From positions 98,205 to 162,204 of the forward strand of contig CAYGJD010000003.1 of the NCBI GenBank assembly GCA_964350315.1: 64,000 nucleotides of DNA, read 5' to 3'. Of the stretch, positions 51,178-59,828 are shown piece by piece. The position numbers and the translations under genes were made by a program. Numbering within the stretch: the first letter of the stretch is position 1; the number at the start of each line of letters is the position of its first letter. The notes beneath the pieces were generated by a model that searched no databases, was not told the origin of the DNA, and was given only the letters and a program-made list of their open reading frames with translations. This stretch comes from JAJZEO01 sp964350315. GTDB lineage: Bacteria; Chlamydiota; Chlamydiia; Chlamydiales; 2-12-FULL-49-11.

Positions 51178-52232
51178 AAGATTATTCTGAATTTGAAACT
51201 ACCTTAGAATCAAAAAACAACAAATCTGAAAAGAAAGAAAAAAAGCGCATTCAAGAAAAAGACCGATCAAAACTTAAAATTAGCGATCAAAACAAAATTC
51301 CCCAAAAGGCTGTCTTAACAGGAAAGCGTGGCCGCGTTTTATCTGTCTCATCTACAGAAGTTATTGTCGATTTAGATGGAGAGCCAACTTCTTGCTCTCT
51401 TCGTGGTATATTAAAAAAAGATAAGAGTGATCAAAAAAACATTCTCGCGATTGGAGATTTTGTCATTGTCGATGAGCGTGGACAAGTTGCCTCAATTGAA
51501 GAGCGTTACTCTCTTCTTGCAAGACGCGACAATCTTAGACGCAGGCGCGCGCATGTAATTGCTGCAAATATCGATCAAGTTCTTATCACAGTCTCTGTTC
51601 ATGAACCAACTCTTAAACCTTCTCTCATCGATCGGTATATCATCAGTACCATCCGTGGAAATATGAAACCGATTTTAATCATTAATAAGATCGACTTGGT
51701 AGAGAAGAATAAAGAGATCAAAGAAATCATTCAGCTCTATGAATCTCTTGATATTCCAGTAATTGGAGTAAGCGCCTTGAAAAAAAAGGGGCTAAAAGAG
51801 ATTCAAAAAATCATGCGCGGAAAAGCCTCTGTCTTTTCAGGACAATCAGGAGTTGGAAAAACAACTTTAATCAATCTCATTGCCGGAACAGATTTTAAAA
51901 CAGCAGACGTTGTAGAAAAAACCCATAAAGGTTCACATACAACAACAAAGTCTGAACTGATCAAGCTTGACGAAGATTCATTTTGTATCGATACACCAGG
52001 AATTAAAAGTTTTTCTCTCTGGGATATTACCACCGAAGAACTTTCTCAATACTTTTGCGACTTGCAACAATTCTGCAGCGAGTGTAAATTTGTGAATTGC
52101 ACACATACACACGAACCAGGTTGCGGTGTCAAAGAGGCTGTAGAAAAAGGCAAAATCTCTCTGATCCGTTATGATTCGTATATAACCATACGAGATAGCA
52201 ATGACGAAGATCAAAAAAATCACTGGGATTGA
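51174..52232 (+). CDS. rsgA: small ribosomal subunit GTPase RsgA
   Basis: RsgA is a circularly permuted GTPase that helps late assembly of the 30S subunit. Order of motifs: an OB-like fold (GRVLSVSSTEVIVDLDG), G4 INKIDLVEK, G1 SGQSGVGKTTLIN, G3 DTPGIKSF, and a C-terminal zinc site FCSECKFVNCTHTHEPGC. A ~50-residue Lys/Glu-rich N-terminal extension precedes the OB fold. GTG 51174 is used, with AAGGAG six bases upstream. The last 32 bases overlap eno in another frame. Confidence 0.92.
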   Translation: MKDYSEFETTLESKNNKSEKKEKKRIQEKDRSKLKISDQNKIPQKAVLTGKRGRVLSVSSTEVIVDLDGEPTSCSLRGILKKDKSDQKNILAIGDFVIVDERGQVASIEERYSLLARRDNLRRRRAHVIAANIDQVLITVSVHEPTLKPSLIDRYIISTIRGNMKPILIINKIDLVEKNKEIKEIIQLYESLDIPVIGVSALKKKGLKEIQKIMRGKASVFSGQSGVGKTTLINLIAGTDFKTADVVEKTHKGSHTTTKSELIKLDEDSFCIDTPGIKSFSLWDITTEELSQYFCDLQQFCSECKFVNCTHTHEPGCGVKEAVEKGKISLIRYDSYITIRDSNDEDQKNHWD

Positions 52233-53451
52233 AATTCTTGATTCTCGAGGATACCCTACCCTTGCAGTTAATATTCTACTAGATGACAACACCACTGCTC
52301 ATGCAATGGTCCCCTCAGGCGCATCAACTGGCGAGCATGAAGCGATAGAACTACGCGACAATGATATGAAGCGCTACTTTGGCAAAGGCGTCCTTAAAGC
52401 TCTTAGAAACGTAAATGAAAAAATTGCACCAAAACTAATTGGTCATGATGTCTTTGATCAAGAAGGCATCGATCAACTTATAATTGACCTTGACGGCACA
52501 CCAAATAAAGCAGTACTCGGAGCGAATGCAACCCTCGGAGTCTCCCTTGCTGTTGCACACGCTGCTGCAAAAGCAAAAAACATGCCCCTCTATAAATATT
52601 TGGCCAACGGCGCTACAACATCTCTTCCTATGCCCATGATGAATATCATTAATGGAGGCATGCATGCAAATAACTCAATCGATTTTCAAGAATTCATGAT
52701 CCGTCCTATTGGTTTCACAACGATGCAAGACCGCATCAGAGTTGGAGCCGAAGTATTTCATGCACTAAAAGGCATTCTCCAAAAAAAAGGAGAATCAACA
52801 GCTGTTGGAGATGAAGGTGGATTTGCTCCAAATTTACAATCGAATGAAGATGCACTTTCTCTTATTGTACGAGCAATTGAAAAAGCAAACTACTCCCCTG
52901 GAAAAGATGTCACAATTGCACTTGATTGTGCAGCCTCATTCATGTTTGAAAATGGCAATTACCTTGTAGATAAAAAAAGTGCAAGTAAAGAAAGTAGATC
53001 ACCCGATCAACAGGTTGATTACCTAGCTGATTTGTGTAACAAGTTTCCCATCGACTCAATAGAAGATGGGCTTGATGAAAATGATTGGGCAGGATGGGCT
53101 ACCCTAACAAAAAAACTTGGAAAAAAAATTCAAATCGTCGGTGATGATATTTTTGTCACCAATCCAATCTTTCTTAATCGCGGGATAAAAGAGAATGTAG
53201 CCAATTCGATTTTAATTAAATTGAATCAAATAGGAACCCTTACTGAAACGCTTAACACTATGAAGATTGCTAAAAAGGCTGGATATTCAACTGTGATTTC
53301 TCACCGCTCAGGTGAAACTGAAGACACTACCATTGCTGATTTTGCTGTTGCAACAAATGCAGGTCAAATTAAAACAGGATCTTTATCGCGATCTGACAGA
53401 GTAGCAAAATACAATAGACTTCTCATGATTGAATACTCCTTTGTAGAATAA
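52201..53451 (+). CDS. eno: enolase
   Basis: Enolase makes phosphoenolpyruvate from 2-phosphoglycerate. Motifs: EILDSRGYPT, GASTGEHEA, GDEGGFAPNL, DSIEDGLDENDW, GDDIFVTNP, LIKLNQIGTLTET with the catalytic Lys, and SHRSGETEDTTIADFAV. All catalytic residues are present. The length (416) is close to the usual 425-430. ATG 52201 starts inside rsgA with 32 bases of overlap and no strong ribosome-binding site, so translation is probably coupled. A weak hairpin (attcaa/ttgaat, 53451-53470) follows with a short T tract. Confidence 0.95.
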   Translation: MTKIKKITGIEILDSRGYPTLAVNILLDDNTTAHAMVPSGASTGEHEAIELRDNDMKRYFGKGVLKALRNVNEKIAPKLIGHDVFDQEGIDQLIIDLDGTPNKAVLGANATLGVSLAVAHAAAKAKNMPLYKYLANGATTSLPMPMMNIINGGMHANNSIDFQEFMIRPIGFTTMQDRIRVGAEVFHALKGILQKKGESTAVGDEGGFAPNLQSNEDALSLIVRAIEKANYSPGKDVTIALDCAASFMFENGNYLVDKKSASKESRSPDQQVDYLADLCNKFPIDSIEDGLDENDWAGWATLTKKLGKKIQIVGDDIFVTNPIFLNRGIKENVANSILIKLNQIGTLTETLNTMKIAKKAGYSTVISHRSGETEDTTIADFAVATNAGQIKTGSLSRSDRVAKYNRLLMIEYSFVE

Positions 53452-53558
53452 TTCAAAGCAGGACTTGAATCTTTTCCATATTGAATATCAAACAAAGAAT
53501 ACTTATGAAAATAGGATGTATATTTGGAGATTGTTGATTTATCAATCTACATATTGTC

Positions 53559-53676
53559 TAATCTGAACGCCATCTGTGGAATAACGAACACATCCAAGAT
53601 CGCGCAATCTTAAAGATTAAACATCGGCACTAAGAAATGCGATAAAACAGAAAAAAAGAGAAACAAACAACTTCAT
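53559..53676 (-). pseudogene. 5' fragment of a second RHS gene
   Basis: On the minus strand from ATG 53676 the sequence reads MKLFVSLFFCFIAFLSADV, then a stop, then SLRLRDLGCVRYSTDGVQI in the same frame. It matches the first ~40 residues of the intact RHS protein (MKFFLSLFFCFIASLSSDVH, then DLGCVRYFTDGVQI). DNA similarity extends upstream of the start too, up to about 53715. It breaks off at about 53559, where unrelated sequence follows. This is a relic of a second copy, truncated and with a nonsense codon. Confidence 0.85.
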
Positions 53677-53760
53677 AAAATCCCTCTTACTAGAAATGAC
53701 AAGACTATACTCGAATAAATTTTCTGTAAAGAAAAAAGACTTAAGAAGATGTAGGCAAAT

Positions 53761-53833
53761 AGAGCCGCATGCAAACATAGTTTGCTATAGCGCTAAAAGC
53801 GCTGTTCTGACTTTTAGTCAGATGCGGCTTTTT
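53761..53833 (+). ncRNA. cloverleaf-like inverted-repeat element with T tract
   Basis: AGCCGCAT (53763-53770) pairs with ATGCGGCT (53822-53829). Enclosed are three hairpins: gcaaac/gtttgc (53771-53785), agcgct/agcgct (53789-53803) and ctgac/gtcag (53807-53821). TTTTT follows directly at 53829-53833. The fold is tRNA-like in outline, but it lacks T-loop and anticodon signatures. It could be a structured RNA with its own terminator, a distal eno terminator, or the scar of a mobile element. The remaining parts of the eno-to-immunity gap (53471-53558, 53677-53760) show nothing clear. Confidence 0.55.
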
Positions 53834-53871
53834 CTACATTTTTTATTGGGATAAGAAAAAACAATCCCTGC

Positions 53872-54267
53872 TTAAGTTTCTAGATTAGGGATATTCTCCC
53901 AGTAAATTTTCTCAGCTTCAATTTTAATTGTAGAAAAATCATCCACATTTGGTCGGGGACGGTAATTACTCCATTTCACTGAAATCTCTATGGTCGTACC
54001 ACTAACTTCTAAATCAAAAATTCCAGCACTATCATACTCTTTTTTAAGAATTCCCAAATAAGGTATATCATCTACTGCTATGTTCTTAACTCCTTCAACA
54101 TGAAGTTTTCCTTGAATACTATCATCTTCTGAAAGGATGATACCATCTTCATTGTCTTCTGCATCCATTTCGGCGCTAGACATAGAAAATTCGATATTTT
54201 TGCCACGATGAACAATATCAATGATTGATCCATCGTGAAAAAATGCTGCATACTTATTTAGATTCAT
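53872..54267 (-). CDS. candidate immunity protein of the RHS toxin
   Basis: A 131-residue acidic, soluble protein (MNLNKYAAFFHDGSIIDIVH start; EMDAEDNEDG region), encoded 24 bases downstream of the RHS toxin gene on the same strand. Polymorphic toxins are normally followed by a small acidic gene whose product binds the C-terminal toxin domain. No signal peptide, so it would act in the cytoplasm, as expected for protection against a nuclease-like toxin. The opening FHDGSIIDI resembles starts of some immunity families, but I cannot name the family with confidence. Confidence 0.65.
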   Translation of the reverse strand: MNLNKYAAFFHDGSIIDIVHRGKNIEFSMSSAEMDAEDNEDGIILSEDDSIQGKLHVEGVKNIAVDDIPYLGILKKEYDSAGIFDLEVSGTTIEISVKWSNYRPRPNVDDFSTIKIEAEKIYWENIPNLET

Positions 54268-54291
54268 AAAACAAACTACCTCAAAAAAAAA

Positions 54292-55692
54292 TTATTCCCA
54301 CCACACCCATTCGGGAGGATAAAGATGAGATGCTTCACTACGATCTGGAACAGATCTACCCTTTGCATCTAAATATTCATCATGCTTGCCCGTTTTATTT
54401 GGATTTGGTCGATGGTAATGATCACGCCCTTTATGTCCAGGATATCCGGACTTTGCTTCATCAAATTCAATCTCTTCACCTGTTTCTTTGTTTTTGTATT
54501 TATGATGACCTTTCTTTTTAGCCTTGGGATGGCTAACGTCTTCCCAATTTTTATCTTTTTTAGGATTTTTTGGAAGAGTGGGATCAACTCCACCTTTCTT
54601 ACTTCTTTCCATCGTATTGAGGTCAAAAGAAGAATCATCGTGAGTCTCTTTGTAATGTTTATAGCCTTTGTAGCCCCAATATCCAATAGTAACACCAGCT
54701 GCTAACGCTGCTGCAGAGGGAGCCCAAATAGGCGCTGAGACGGCGGCTCCAGCTCCCCATGCTAAGCTTATAAGGGGCGCAGCTATGGCAAATTGTCCAT
54801 CTGGATCGATAAAATTTGCAGGATCGCCCAAGCAATATAGATAAGGATCATCACTTTGCTGCATTGGATCAGGAGTTAGCCATTCTCTTAGTTCAGGAGA
54901 GTAATAGCGCTCTCCAAAGTAGACTAAATCTGCTTCTTTATCATAATATTTCCCTGAAAAGATCCAGGAAACAGGGGCGTTTTGATCAAGACCTACTCCG
55001 AATAAATCAGCTACAGCTAAAGGAATTTCCATGCCCGTAGAAATATCAATGAGTGCTGTGATTGTTCCTTGAAGATTTTGCAGGGGTGCATAGATCGCAT
55101 TTTGTGTTTCGATAGCAATAGGTCTTAAAATATCCTTATGAGCAGAGATTCCAGGAACTCGAAGCTCAATTACATTTCCTGTTTCATCAATGCGCGCAAG
55201 CTCATTAATGCCGTGATAAACATAGTATTCTGCTCGTCCATTAAGAGTTCTAGAAATTCTTTTTCCTGTTGAGTCGTATTCATATTCAATGATGTCTTTT
55301 GGAGTAGTTACTCGAATTAAGCGATTTTGCTTATCATAGGCAAACATTTTATTCTCTAATCGAATGAGATTTCCTAAAGAATCATACTCTGTAGATAATT
55401 GTGTATTTCGTTCTTTGCGATCAGTTTGTTCATCTACGGAATCGAAGTTGTTGTGATAAAATCTTTCCCCTAATACATTCGTTAAGCATTCAGAAATAAG
55501 TTTTCCTTGTTCATCATAGTCATATGAACATGTATACATGATCTCATCCATCTTTGAGAGTCTCTCGATTCGATTAATCTGGACACCATCTGTGAAATAA
55601 CGAACACATCCAAGATCGCATAATCTTAAAGTATGAACATCAGAGCTAAGGGATGCAATAAAACAGAAAAAAAGGGAGAGAAAAAACTTCAT
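54292..55692 (-). CDS. short RHS-repeat polymorphic toxin with HYH-type C-terminal domain
   Basis: The 466-residue protein has a signal peptide (residues 1-17), RHS/YD repeats at about 55-165 (YDYDEQGKL, YEYDSTGKRI), the RHS core end at about 260-300 (FGERYYSPELREWLTPDP, NFIDPDG), a hydrophobic Ala-rich stretch at about 300-345, and a C-terminal domain from about 380. The last includes GHHKYKNKETGEEIEFD, GRDHYHRPNPN (His425, His427) and HDEYLDAKG. This looks like a nuclease-type toxin tip, though the subtype is not assigned. It is far shorter than usual RHS proteins (over 1000 residues), so only the last part of a shell can form. A candidate immunity gene follows. Confidence 0.82.
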   Translation of the reverse strand: MKFFLSLFFCFIASLSSDVHTLRLCDLGCVRYFTDGVQINRIERLSKMDEIMYTCSYDYDEQGKLISECLTNVLGERFYHNNFDSVDEQTDRKERNTQLSTEYDSLGNLIRLENKMFAYDKQNRLIRVTTPKDIIEYEYDSTGKRISRTLNGRAEYYVYHGINELARIDETGNVIELRVPGISAHKDILRPIAIETQNAIYAPLQNLQGTITALIDISTGMEIPLAVADLFGVGLDQNAPVSWIFSGKYYDKEADLVYFGERYYSPELREWLTPDPMQQSDDPYLYCLGDPANFIDPDGQFAIAAPLISLAWGAGAAVSAPIWAPSAAALAAGVTIGYWGYKGYKHYKETHDDSSFDLNTMERSKKGGVDPTLPKNPKKDKNWEDVSHPKAKKKGHHKYKNKETGEEIEFDEAKSGYPGHKGRDHYHRPNPNKTGKHDEYLDAKGRSVPDRSEASHLYPPEWVWWE

Positions 55693-55840
55693 AAAACCTT
55701 CTAATAACGAATCATGAGACTATATTAGGGATAGCTTTTTTGCAAAAAGAAAATTTACTCCTTCTTCTACAAAATCGATTGAAGAATCTTTCCTATAAAC
55801 AATCCCAATGATAAACTATCTTCTTTATTAGGAGTTTATT

Positions 55841-56713
55841 GTGCGTTTTTTGCTTTGTTTTTTTGCTGTTTTTTCTTTATTTGGCAAGGAAGAGATCAAT
55901 CAAATTTGTGATCAATACAAGCGACCTTTTTCTATCTTGAATCTCAATGCTGGCGATGGTGAACTTGGCATCAAACTTGCTAAAAAATATCCTCATAGTG
56001 TTGTCGTTATGACAGAGCAAGACATTGGAATCGATAAGAAACTAGCAACCGCACTGCTCAAGAGAATTAAGGATGAACAAGTAGGAAGAAATATTGTTCT
56101 TCTTTCAGGACAAATCAATGTAAATGATGCCCAATCGCTTGCTAAGTGCGAACATTTCGATATTGTTATTTGCTCAAAATCTCCCTACGAAATGCAATTA
56201 CCAAAAACTGTCTTGCCAAATGACATCATCGATCTTCTTAAAGAAATTGCCTGTCATGTTTTTATTGAAGACAAGCTTATCGAATCTAGTGAAAAACCCT
56301 TCATTGAAAAAAGCCTCCTCTTTCGTGATCTTTGTATGAAAACAAGATTTACTCAATCGTTTAGTAAGATGAATCGAAACGTTACATGCGAAAAACTAAA
56401 CTCAACCCTTGCTATCACCAAATGCCCCGGAATCTCTCTCATTGCTTTTCAAGCCTATCGGGGCCTCTGGCCAGAAAGAACTACCCTTTTAGCTGCCCTC
56501 TCAGAAAAAACGACAAGACAAAATTTCACCCTTGCCTCTCTTTGGAATGTCATTGTGTCTGGTGAAATAATTCATATCGAATCTTTCCCCAATAGAGAAG
56601 AGGAGTATAACGATCCTCTTTGCCCCTCCCTATGGGAGATTCAGGAAGAATTTTTTGAATGCACCTCAAAACGAGAAATTCGTAGTTTAGTTGAATCTAA
56701 CTATTTTGATTAA
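55841..56713 (+). CDS. secreted SAM-methyltransferase-fold protein
   Basis: GTG 55841 follows AGGAG by six bases. The 290-residue protein begins with a hydrophobic signal-like segment (MRFLLCFFAVFSLFGKEE), then FSILNLNAGDGELGIKLA, which resembles the glycine-rich SAM-binding loop of class I methyltransferases, and VVVMTEQ at strand two. Later regions are not family-typical. A SAM-dependent enzyme outside the cytoplasm would be odd; it may be anchored by an uncleaved segment, or the fold may have lost activity. It is not in an obvious operon. Confidence 0.6.
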   Translation: MRFLLCFFAVFSLFGKEEINQICDQYKRPFSILNLNAGDGELGIKLAKKYPHSVVVMTEQDIGIDKKLATALLKRIKDEQVGRNIVLLSGQINVNDAQSLAKCEHFDIVICSKSPYEMQLPKTVLPNDIIDLLKEIACHVFIEDKLIESSEKPFIEKSLLFRDLCMKTRFTQSFSKMNRNVTCEKLNSTLAITKCPGISLIAFQAYRGLWPERTTLLAALSEKTTRQNFTLASLWNVIVSGEIIHIESFPNREEEYNDPLCPSLWEIQEEFFECTSKREIRSLVESNYFD

Positions 56714-56765
56714 AACCCGAAATTAGTTATAATTAAATGTAATATAATTAATTAATAGGATAACT

Positions 56766-57827
56766 ATGAACTCTTTAAGTTCTATTCATTCTCATATCTT
56801 TTGTGCCCCTGACCTGCCTAAAACAAAGGAAAAACTTGAAAGCACCTCATTTTGTGAAAAGATTTTTTCAGTTTTCAAAAAATGTATTGCGACAATTTTG
56901 TATGTTCTCACCTGCACTCTCTTAGATTTTCGAAAGAAAAACGAAGCTGAACTTAGTAAAAAGATTTTGAGCGAATTAGTTCGAACGATTGAAGCAAGCA
57001 ATAGCAAACAGCTTGAAAACGTTGGTTTTAAATCTCCTGTTTTATTTGATCAGATTAGGCCCATACTTGAAATTATTGCATCAGACTGCGCATCTTTTCA
57101 AATGATTGCAGAAAAATCTACAATTTTCTCTGAATCTTGGCGCTTTTGTGTTGAAGGGGGAAAGATTCATTTTGAACTGATTCTGCCTAAGTACATAGAT
57201 AAAAAACGACTTCCTGATTTCTCAGAAAGAAAAGAACCATTCACAAAGAAAACACGTTGGATCTTACAAGAAATTGATTTAAAAGGAAGGGAGAACAAGA
57301 AACCTTATCATGTTTTCCGTTTCACTTATGATTTAGAAATGCTTGTAATGCTTCAAATATGCATATCTACAAATTCTTTAAAAGCATTTGATCCTACCTC
57401 AGGAGAAAGTTTAACCACTTTTGACATGCGTAAAGAACTTATAGAGCAAAGAAAGATGCTTCCTTTGCAAGAAGCAAGCAAATCTTGCAATGACTCATTA
57501 ATAACTCAACTTGACAAGACTCTTTCTAAAATCGATCAAATAGAACTCAATCGATATGAAAAAGCAGCTGCTGCCCTTTCTCCTGGTAATGCAAATCATC
57601 TCACCATTTTCCCCCGTAAAGCTAGATACTTGTTTTCAAAACTCACAGATCTTATTAATGAGACAAAATCTTTTACAATAAAGCAAAAAGCTACAGCTAT
57701 TCGTGAGCAGATCTACCAATTAGAACCTTCGTTAAACAAAGAGCAAAAAAGCCACGCAAAACCCTCAAGTAATACTGAACGTACCGTCTTTGGATTCAAA
57801 GATGGAGAAGTTGTACGAATACCTTAA
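56766..57827 (+). CDS. hypothetical protein with one hydrophobic segment
   Basis: This 353-residue protein is not recognised. It has a hydrophobic segment at about residues 38-53 (KCIATILYVLTCTLL) after a polar N terminus, then a long, mixed helical region, with a Pro/Ser/Lys-rich tail. One such segment without an N-terminal signal is compatible with membrane association or type III export, but neither is proven. AGGATAACT precedes ATG 56766, downstream of a very AT-rich promoter-like stretch. Confidence 0.6.
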   Translation: MNSLSSIHSHIFCAPDLPKTKEKLESTSFCEKIFSVFKKCIATILYVLTCTLLDFRKKNEAELSKKILSELVRTIEASNSKQLENVGFKSPVLFDQIRPILEIIASDCASFQMIAEKSTIFSESWRFCVEGGKIHFELILPKYIDKKRLPDFSERKEPFTKKTRWILQEIDLKGRENKKPYHVFRFTYDLEMLVMLQICISTNSLKAFDPTSGESLTTFDMRKELIEQRKMLPLQEASKSCNDSLITQLDKTLSKIDQIELNRYEKAAAALSPGNANHLTIFPRKARYLFSKLTDLINETKSFTIKQKATAIREQIYQLEPSLNKEQKSHAKPSSNTERTVFGFKDGEVVRIP

Positions 57828-57830
57828 AGT

Positions 57831-58421
57831 TTACTTCTTTTTAAAGTAATCTTCTTTTCCTTGGTTTGTTGCCTTCATAGACTTTGATCCCTTTTTCCAG
57901 TTCGCAGGACAAACTTCTCCATGCTCTTCTGTAAATTGGAGGGCATCAAGAAGGCGTAGATGTTCTTCTACATTTCTTCCTAAAGGAAAATCGTTCACTG
58001 AATAATGGCGTATAATTCCTTGCTTATCCATCAAAAATGTTGCGCGGTAGGTAATCCCTTTTTCTTCATTTAAAACGCCAAATTCTTTTGAGATTTGCTT
58101 TGTGATGTCAGACAAAAGCGTATAAGTAACTCCTTTGATTCCACCCTTTTCTATTGGCGTTTCCAGCCAAGCAAGGTGTGAGTGGTGAGAGTCAACAGAA
58201 CAACCAATAACAGCGCAATTTCTCTTTTCAAATTCTGGTAACAAGTCTTGAAAGGCATGTAATTCTGTTGGGCAAACGAAAGTAAAATCTAGAGGATAGA
58301 AAAACAAAAGTGTATATTTTCCTTCAAGATCACCTAATGAGAAATTCTCCTCTACAGTTTTTCCATGTATGATTGCGTGAGCGGCAAGATTTGGTATTTT
58401 TGATCCAATGCTTAAATTCAT
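57831..58421 (-). CDS. ahpC: 2-Cys peroxiredoxin (AhpC/TSA family)
   Basis: Removes hydrogen peroxide and organic peroxides. The peroxidatic Cys50 is in FTFVCPTE and the resolving Cys171 in GEVCPANW, so it is a typical 2-Cys enzyme working as a dimer. A Lys-rich end (YFKKK) follows. Length (196) is normal. The start overlaps the end of the metallo-beta-lactamase gene as ATGA. C. trachomatis has a similar gene (CT603). Reductant is probably thioredoxin (family knowledge). Confidence 0.93.
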   Translation of the reverse strand: MNLSIGSKIPNLAAHAIIHGKTVEENFSLGDLEGKYTLLFFYPLDFTFVCPTELHAFQDLLPEFEKRNCAVIGCSVDSHHSHLAWLETPIEKGGIKGVTYTLLSDITKQISKEFGVLNEEKGITYRATFLMDKQGIIRHYSVNDFPLGRNVEEHLRLLDALQFTEEHGEVCPANWKKGSKSMKATNQGKEDYFKKK

Positions 58422-59029
58422 CTTTGATTCCTTTCTGCTTGTACTGTTGTTTTTTCTCCATGCCCTGAATAAATAACGACATCATCGCCAAGTCCGAACA
58501 ATTTTTCCATCGAATTGAATAAAACTTCTTCATCACATCCAGGTAAATCAGTTCTTCCTCGTCCACCTTTAAAAATCACATCTCCTGAGAAAAGAGCCTT
58601 CTCTTTCGGAATAAAGAAAGAGACGCTTCCAGGGCTGTGTCCTGGTGTCTCAATCACCTTTATCTCGATTGATCCAACATGAAGTGTCTGTCCACCCTTT
58701 AATTCTTCGTCTGGGATTACACCTTCTGTTGGAATCATTAGTGGGATCCGATCAGATCCAGGAGTGATTATATTTTGCTTATCCAATGGATGAACAAAAA
58801 TCTTTGTGTTCAACTCTTTCTTGAGTTTTGCTAAATCACCGAAATGGTCGAAGTGAGAATGAGTTAAGAAAACAGCCTCTAATTTGAGCTCATTTTCTTT
58901 AAGATATTGAAGAATGCTATCCTTAGTATCATGAGAGACGTCAATCAGACAACAAACTTTCTTATCTTCGTCTGAAAGAATATAACAATTGGTATAAAAA
59001 GCTCCGCCAACAAAACGTTTTATTTTCAC
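58418..59029 (-). CDS. metallo-beta-lactamase-fold hydrolase (glyoxalase II-like)
   Basis: A 203-residue protein with the zinc motif THSHFDHFGD (His57, His59, Asp61, His62), a downstream ETPGHSPGS, FSGDVIF, and a C-terminal YSGHGEKTT. It resembles short glyoxalase II-like proteins acting on thioesters. It overlaps ahpC (ATGA), so both may be co-expressed in a detoxification unit. The substrate is not readable from sequence. Confidence 0.88.
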   Translation of the reverse strand: MKIKRFVGGAFYTNCYILSDEDKKVCCLIDVSHDTKDSILQYLKENELKLEAVFLTHSHFDHFGDLAKLKKELNTKIFVHPLDKQNIITPGSDRIPLMIPTEGVIPDEELKGGQTLHVGSIEIKVIETPGHSPGSVSFFIPKEKALFSGDVIFKGGRGRTDLPGCDEEVLFNSMEKLFGLGDDVVIYSGHGEKTTVQAERNQR

Positions 59030-59045
59030 ATCACCCTCATGGAAT

Positions 59046-59119
59046 CACGCTGGAGAGGACTTGAACCTCTGACCTCCTGGTTCGTAGCCAGGCACTCTAT
59101 CCAACTGAGCTACCAGCGC
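59046..59119 (-). tRNA. tRNA-Arg (anticodon ACG)
   Basis: On the minus strand a 74-base cloverleaf starts GCGCTGGTAGCTCAG. The anticodon arm is CCTGG-CTACGAA-CCAGG with anticodon ACG, and the T arm reads AGAGGTTCAAGTCCTCT. The acceptor stem has a G-U pair at 1-72, and the CCA end is not encoded. It reads CGU, and by A34 modification CGC and CGA. Confidence 0.95.
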
Positions 59120-59198
59120 ACACTTTCTCTCTTGAGAGAAAACTTGTAAGGTACTATCATTCCCGAATGACCCGTTTTGGGCAAGAGGTTTTTACAAA

Positions 59199-59771
59199 AT
59201 GATCAATTGGGAAGCTATCTGGGAAGTCCATGCCCCCTACTTTGAGAAGGGCGAATCTAGGATTCCCCTGAGCAATGGGAAAATACTCAGACTCACGCCT
59301 GGACCTGGTTTTGGTGATTTATCTCACTCGACAACCGCTCTTTCTCTTGCTCTTTTAAGCAAAATACCTCTCTCTATCTGCGTCGACATTGGTGCTGGAA
59401 GTGGAATTTTATCTATTGCTGCAGCTCTGCTTGGCGCAAAAAAAGTTTTTGCTTATGAAATTGACCCTGATTCTATTGCTCATGCAAAACAAAATATTGC
59501 TTTGAACCAACTAGAAGATGTCATTGTTCTCAATTCCCCTACTCCCCCAAAAACATTTGATCAACTTTTTCTTAATATGATTTCCTCAGAGCAAAGAATC
59601 GCACTTGATTCCTACCCTTTTGTAAATTGTTGCAACCATCAAAGAATTGTTTCAGGGATTCTAAAGGAGCAAGAAGACGACTATCTGCAAGCATTTACTC
59701 ACGGTGAAATGATTTGCCGAAAGCAAAAAGGTGATTGGCTCGCCTACTGCTTTTTACATGCTCCTAAATAA
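59199..59771 (+). CDS. PrmA-like methyltransferase, short form
   Basis: This 190-residue protein has the PrmA-type entry GPGFGDLSHSTT (compare G-x-A-F-G-T-G-x-H-x-T-T), the SAM-binding loop CVDIGAGSGILSIAAALLGAKK, and YEIDPDSIAHAKQN. It lacks the N-terminal substrate domain of ribosomal protein L11 methyltransferase (usually ~290 residues in all). The usual catalytic-loop motif is replaced by LNMISSEQR. It may modify another protein. A weak ribosome-binding site precedes ATG 59199. It starts just downstream of the tRNA gene on the other strand. Confidence 0.75.
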   Translation: MINWEAIWEVHAPYFEKGESRIPLSNGKILRLTPGPGFGDLSHSTTALSLALLSKIPLSICVDIGAGSGILSIAAALLGAKKVFAYEIDPDSIAHAKQNIALNQLEDVIVLNSPTPPKTFDQLFLNMISSEQRIALDSYPFVNCCNHQRIVSGILKEQEDDYLQAFTHGEMICRKQKGDWLAYCFLHAPK

Positions 59772-59828
59772 CGTATGATGATTGCTTTGTTTCAACAAAA
59801 AAACTAAACACTGTTGTATAGTGCTTCT

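Noticed and set aside
53761..53833. tRNA gene
   Set aside because: The cloverleaf outline is present, but T-loop (TTC), D-loop and anticodon patterns are absent, and a T tract follows.
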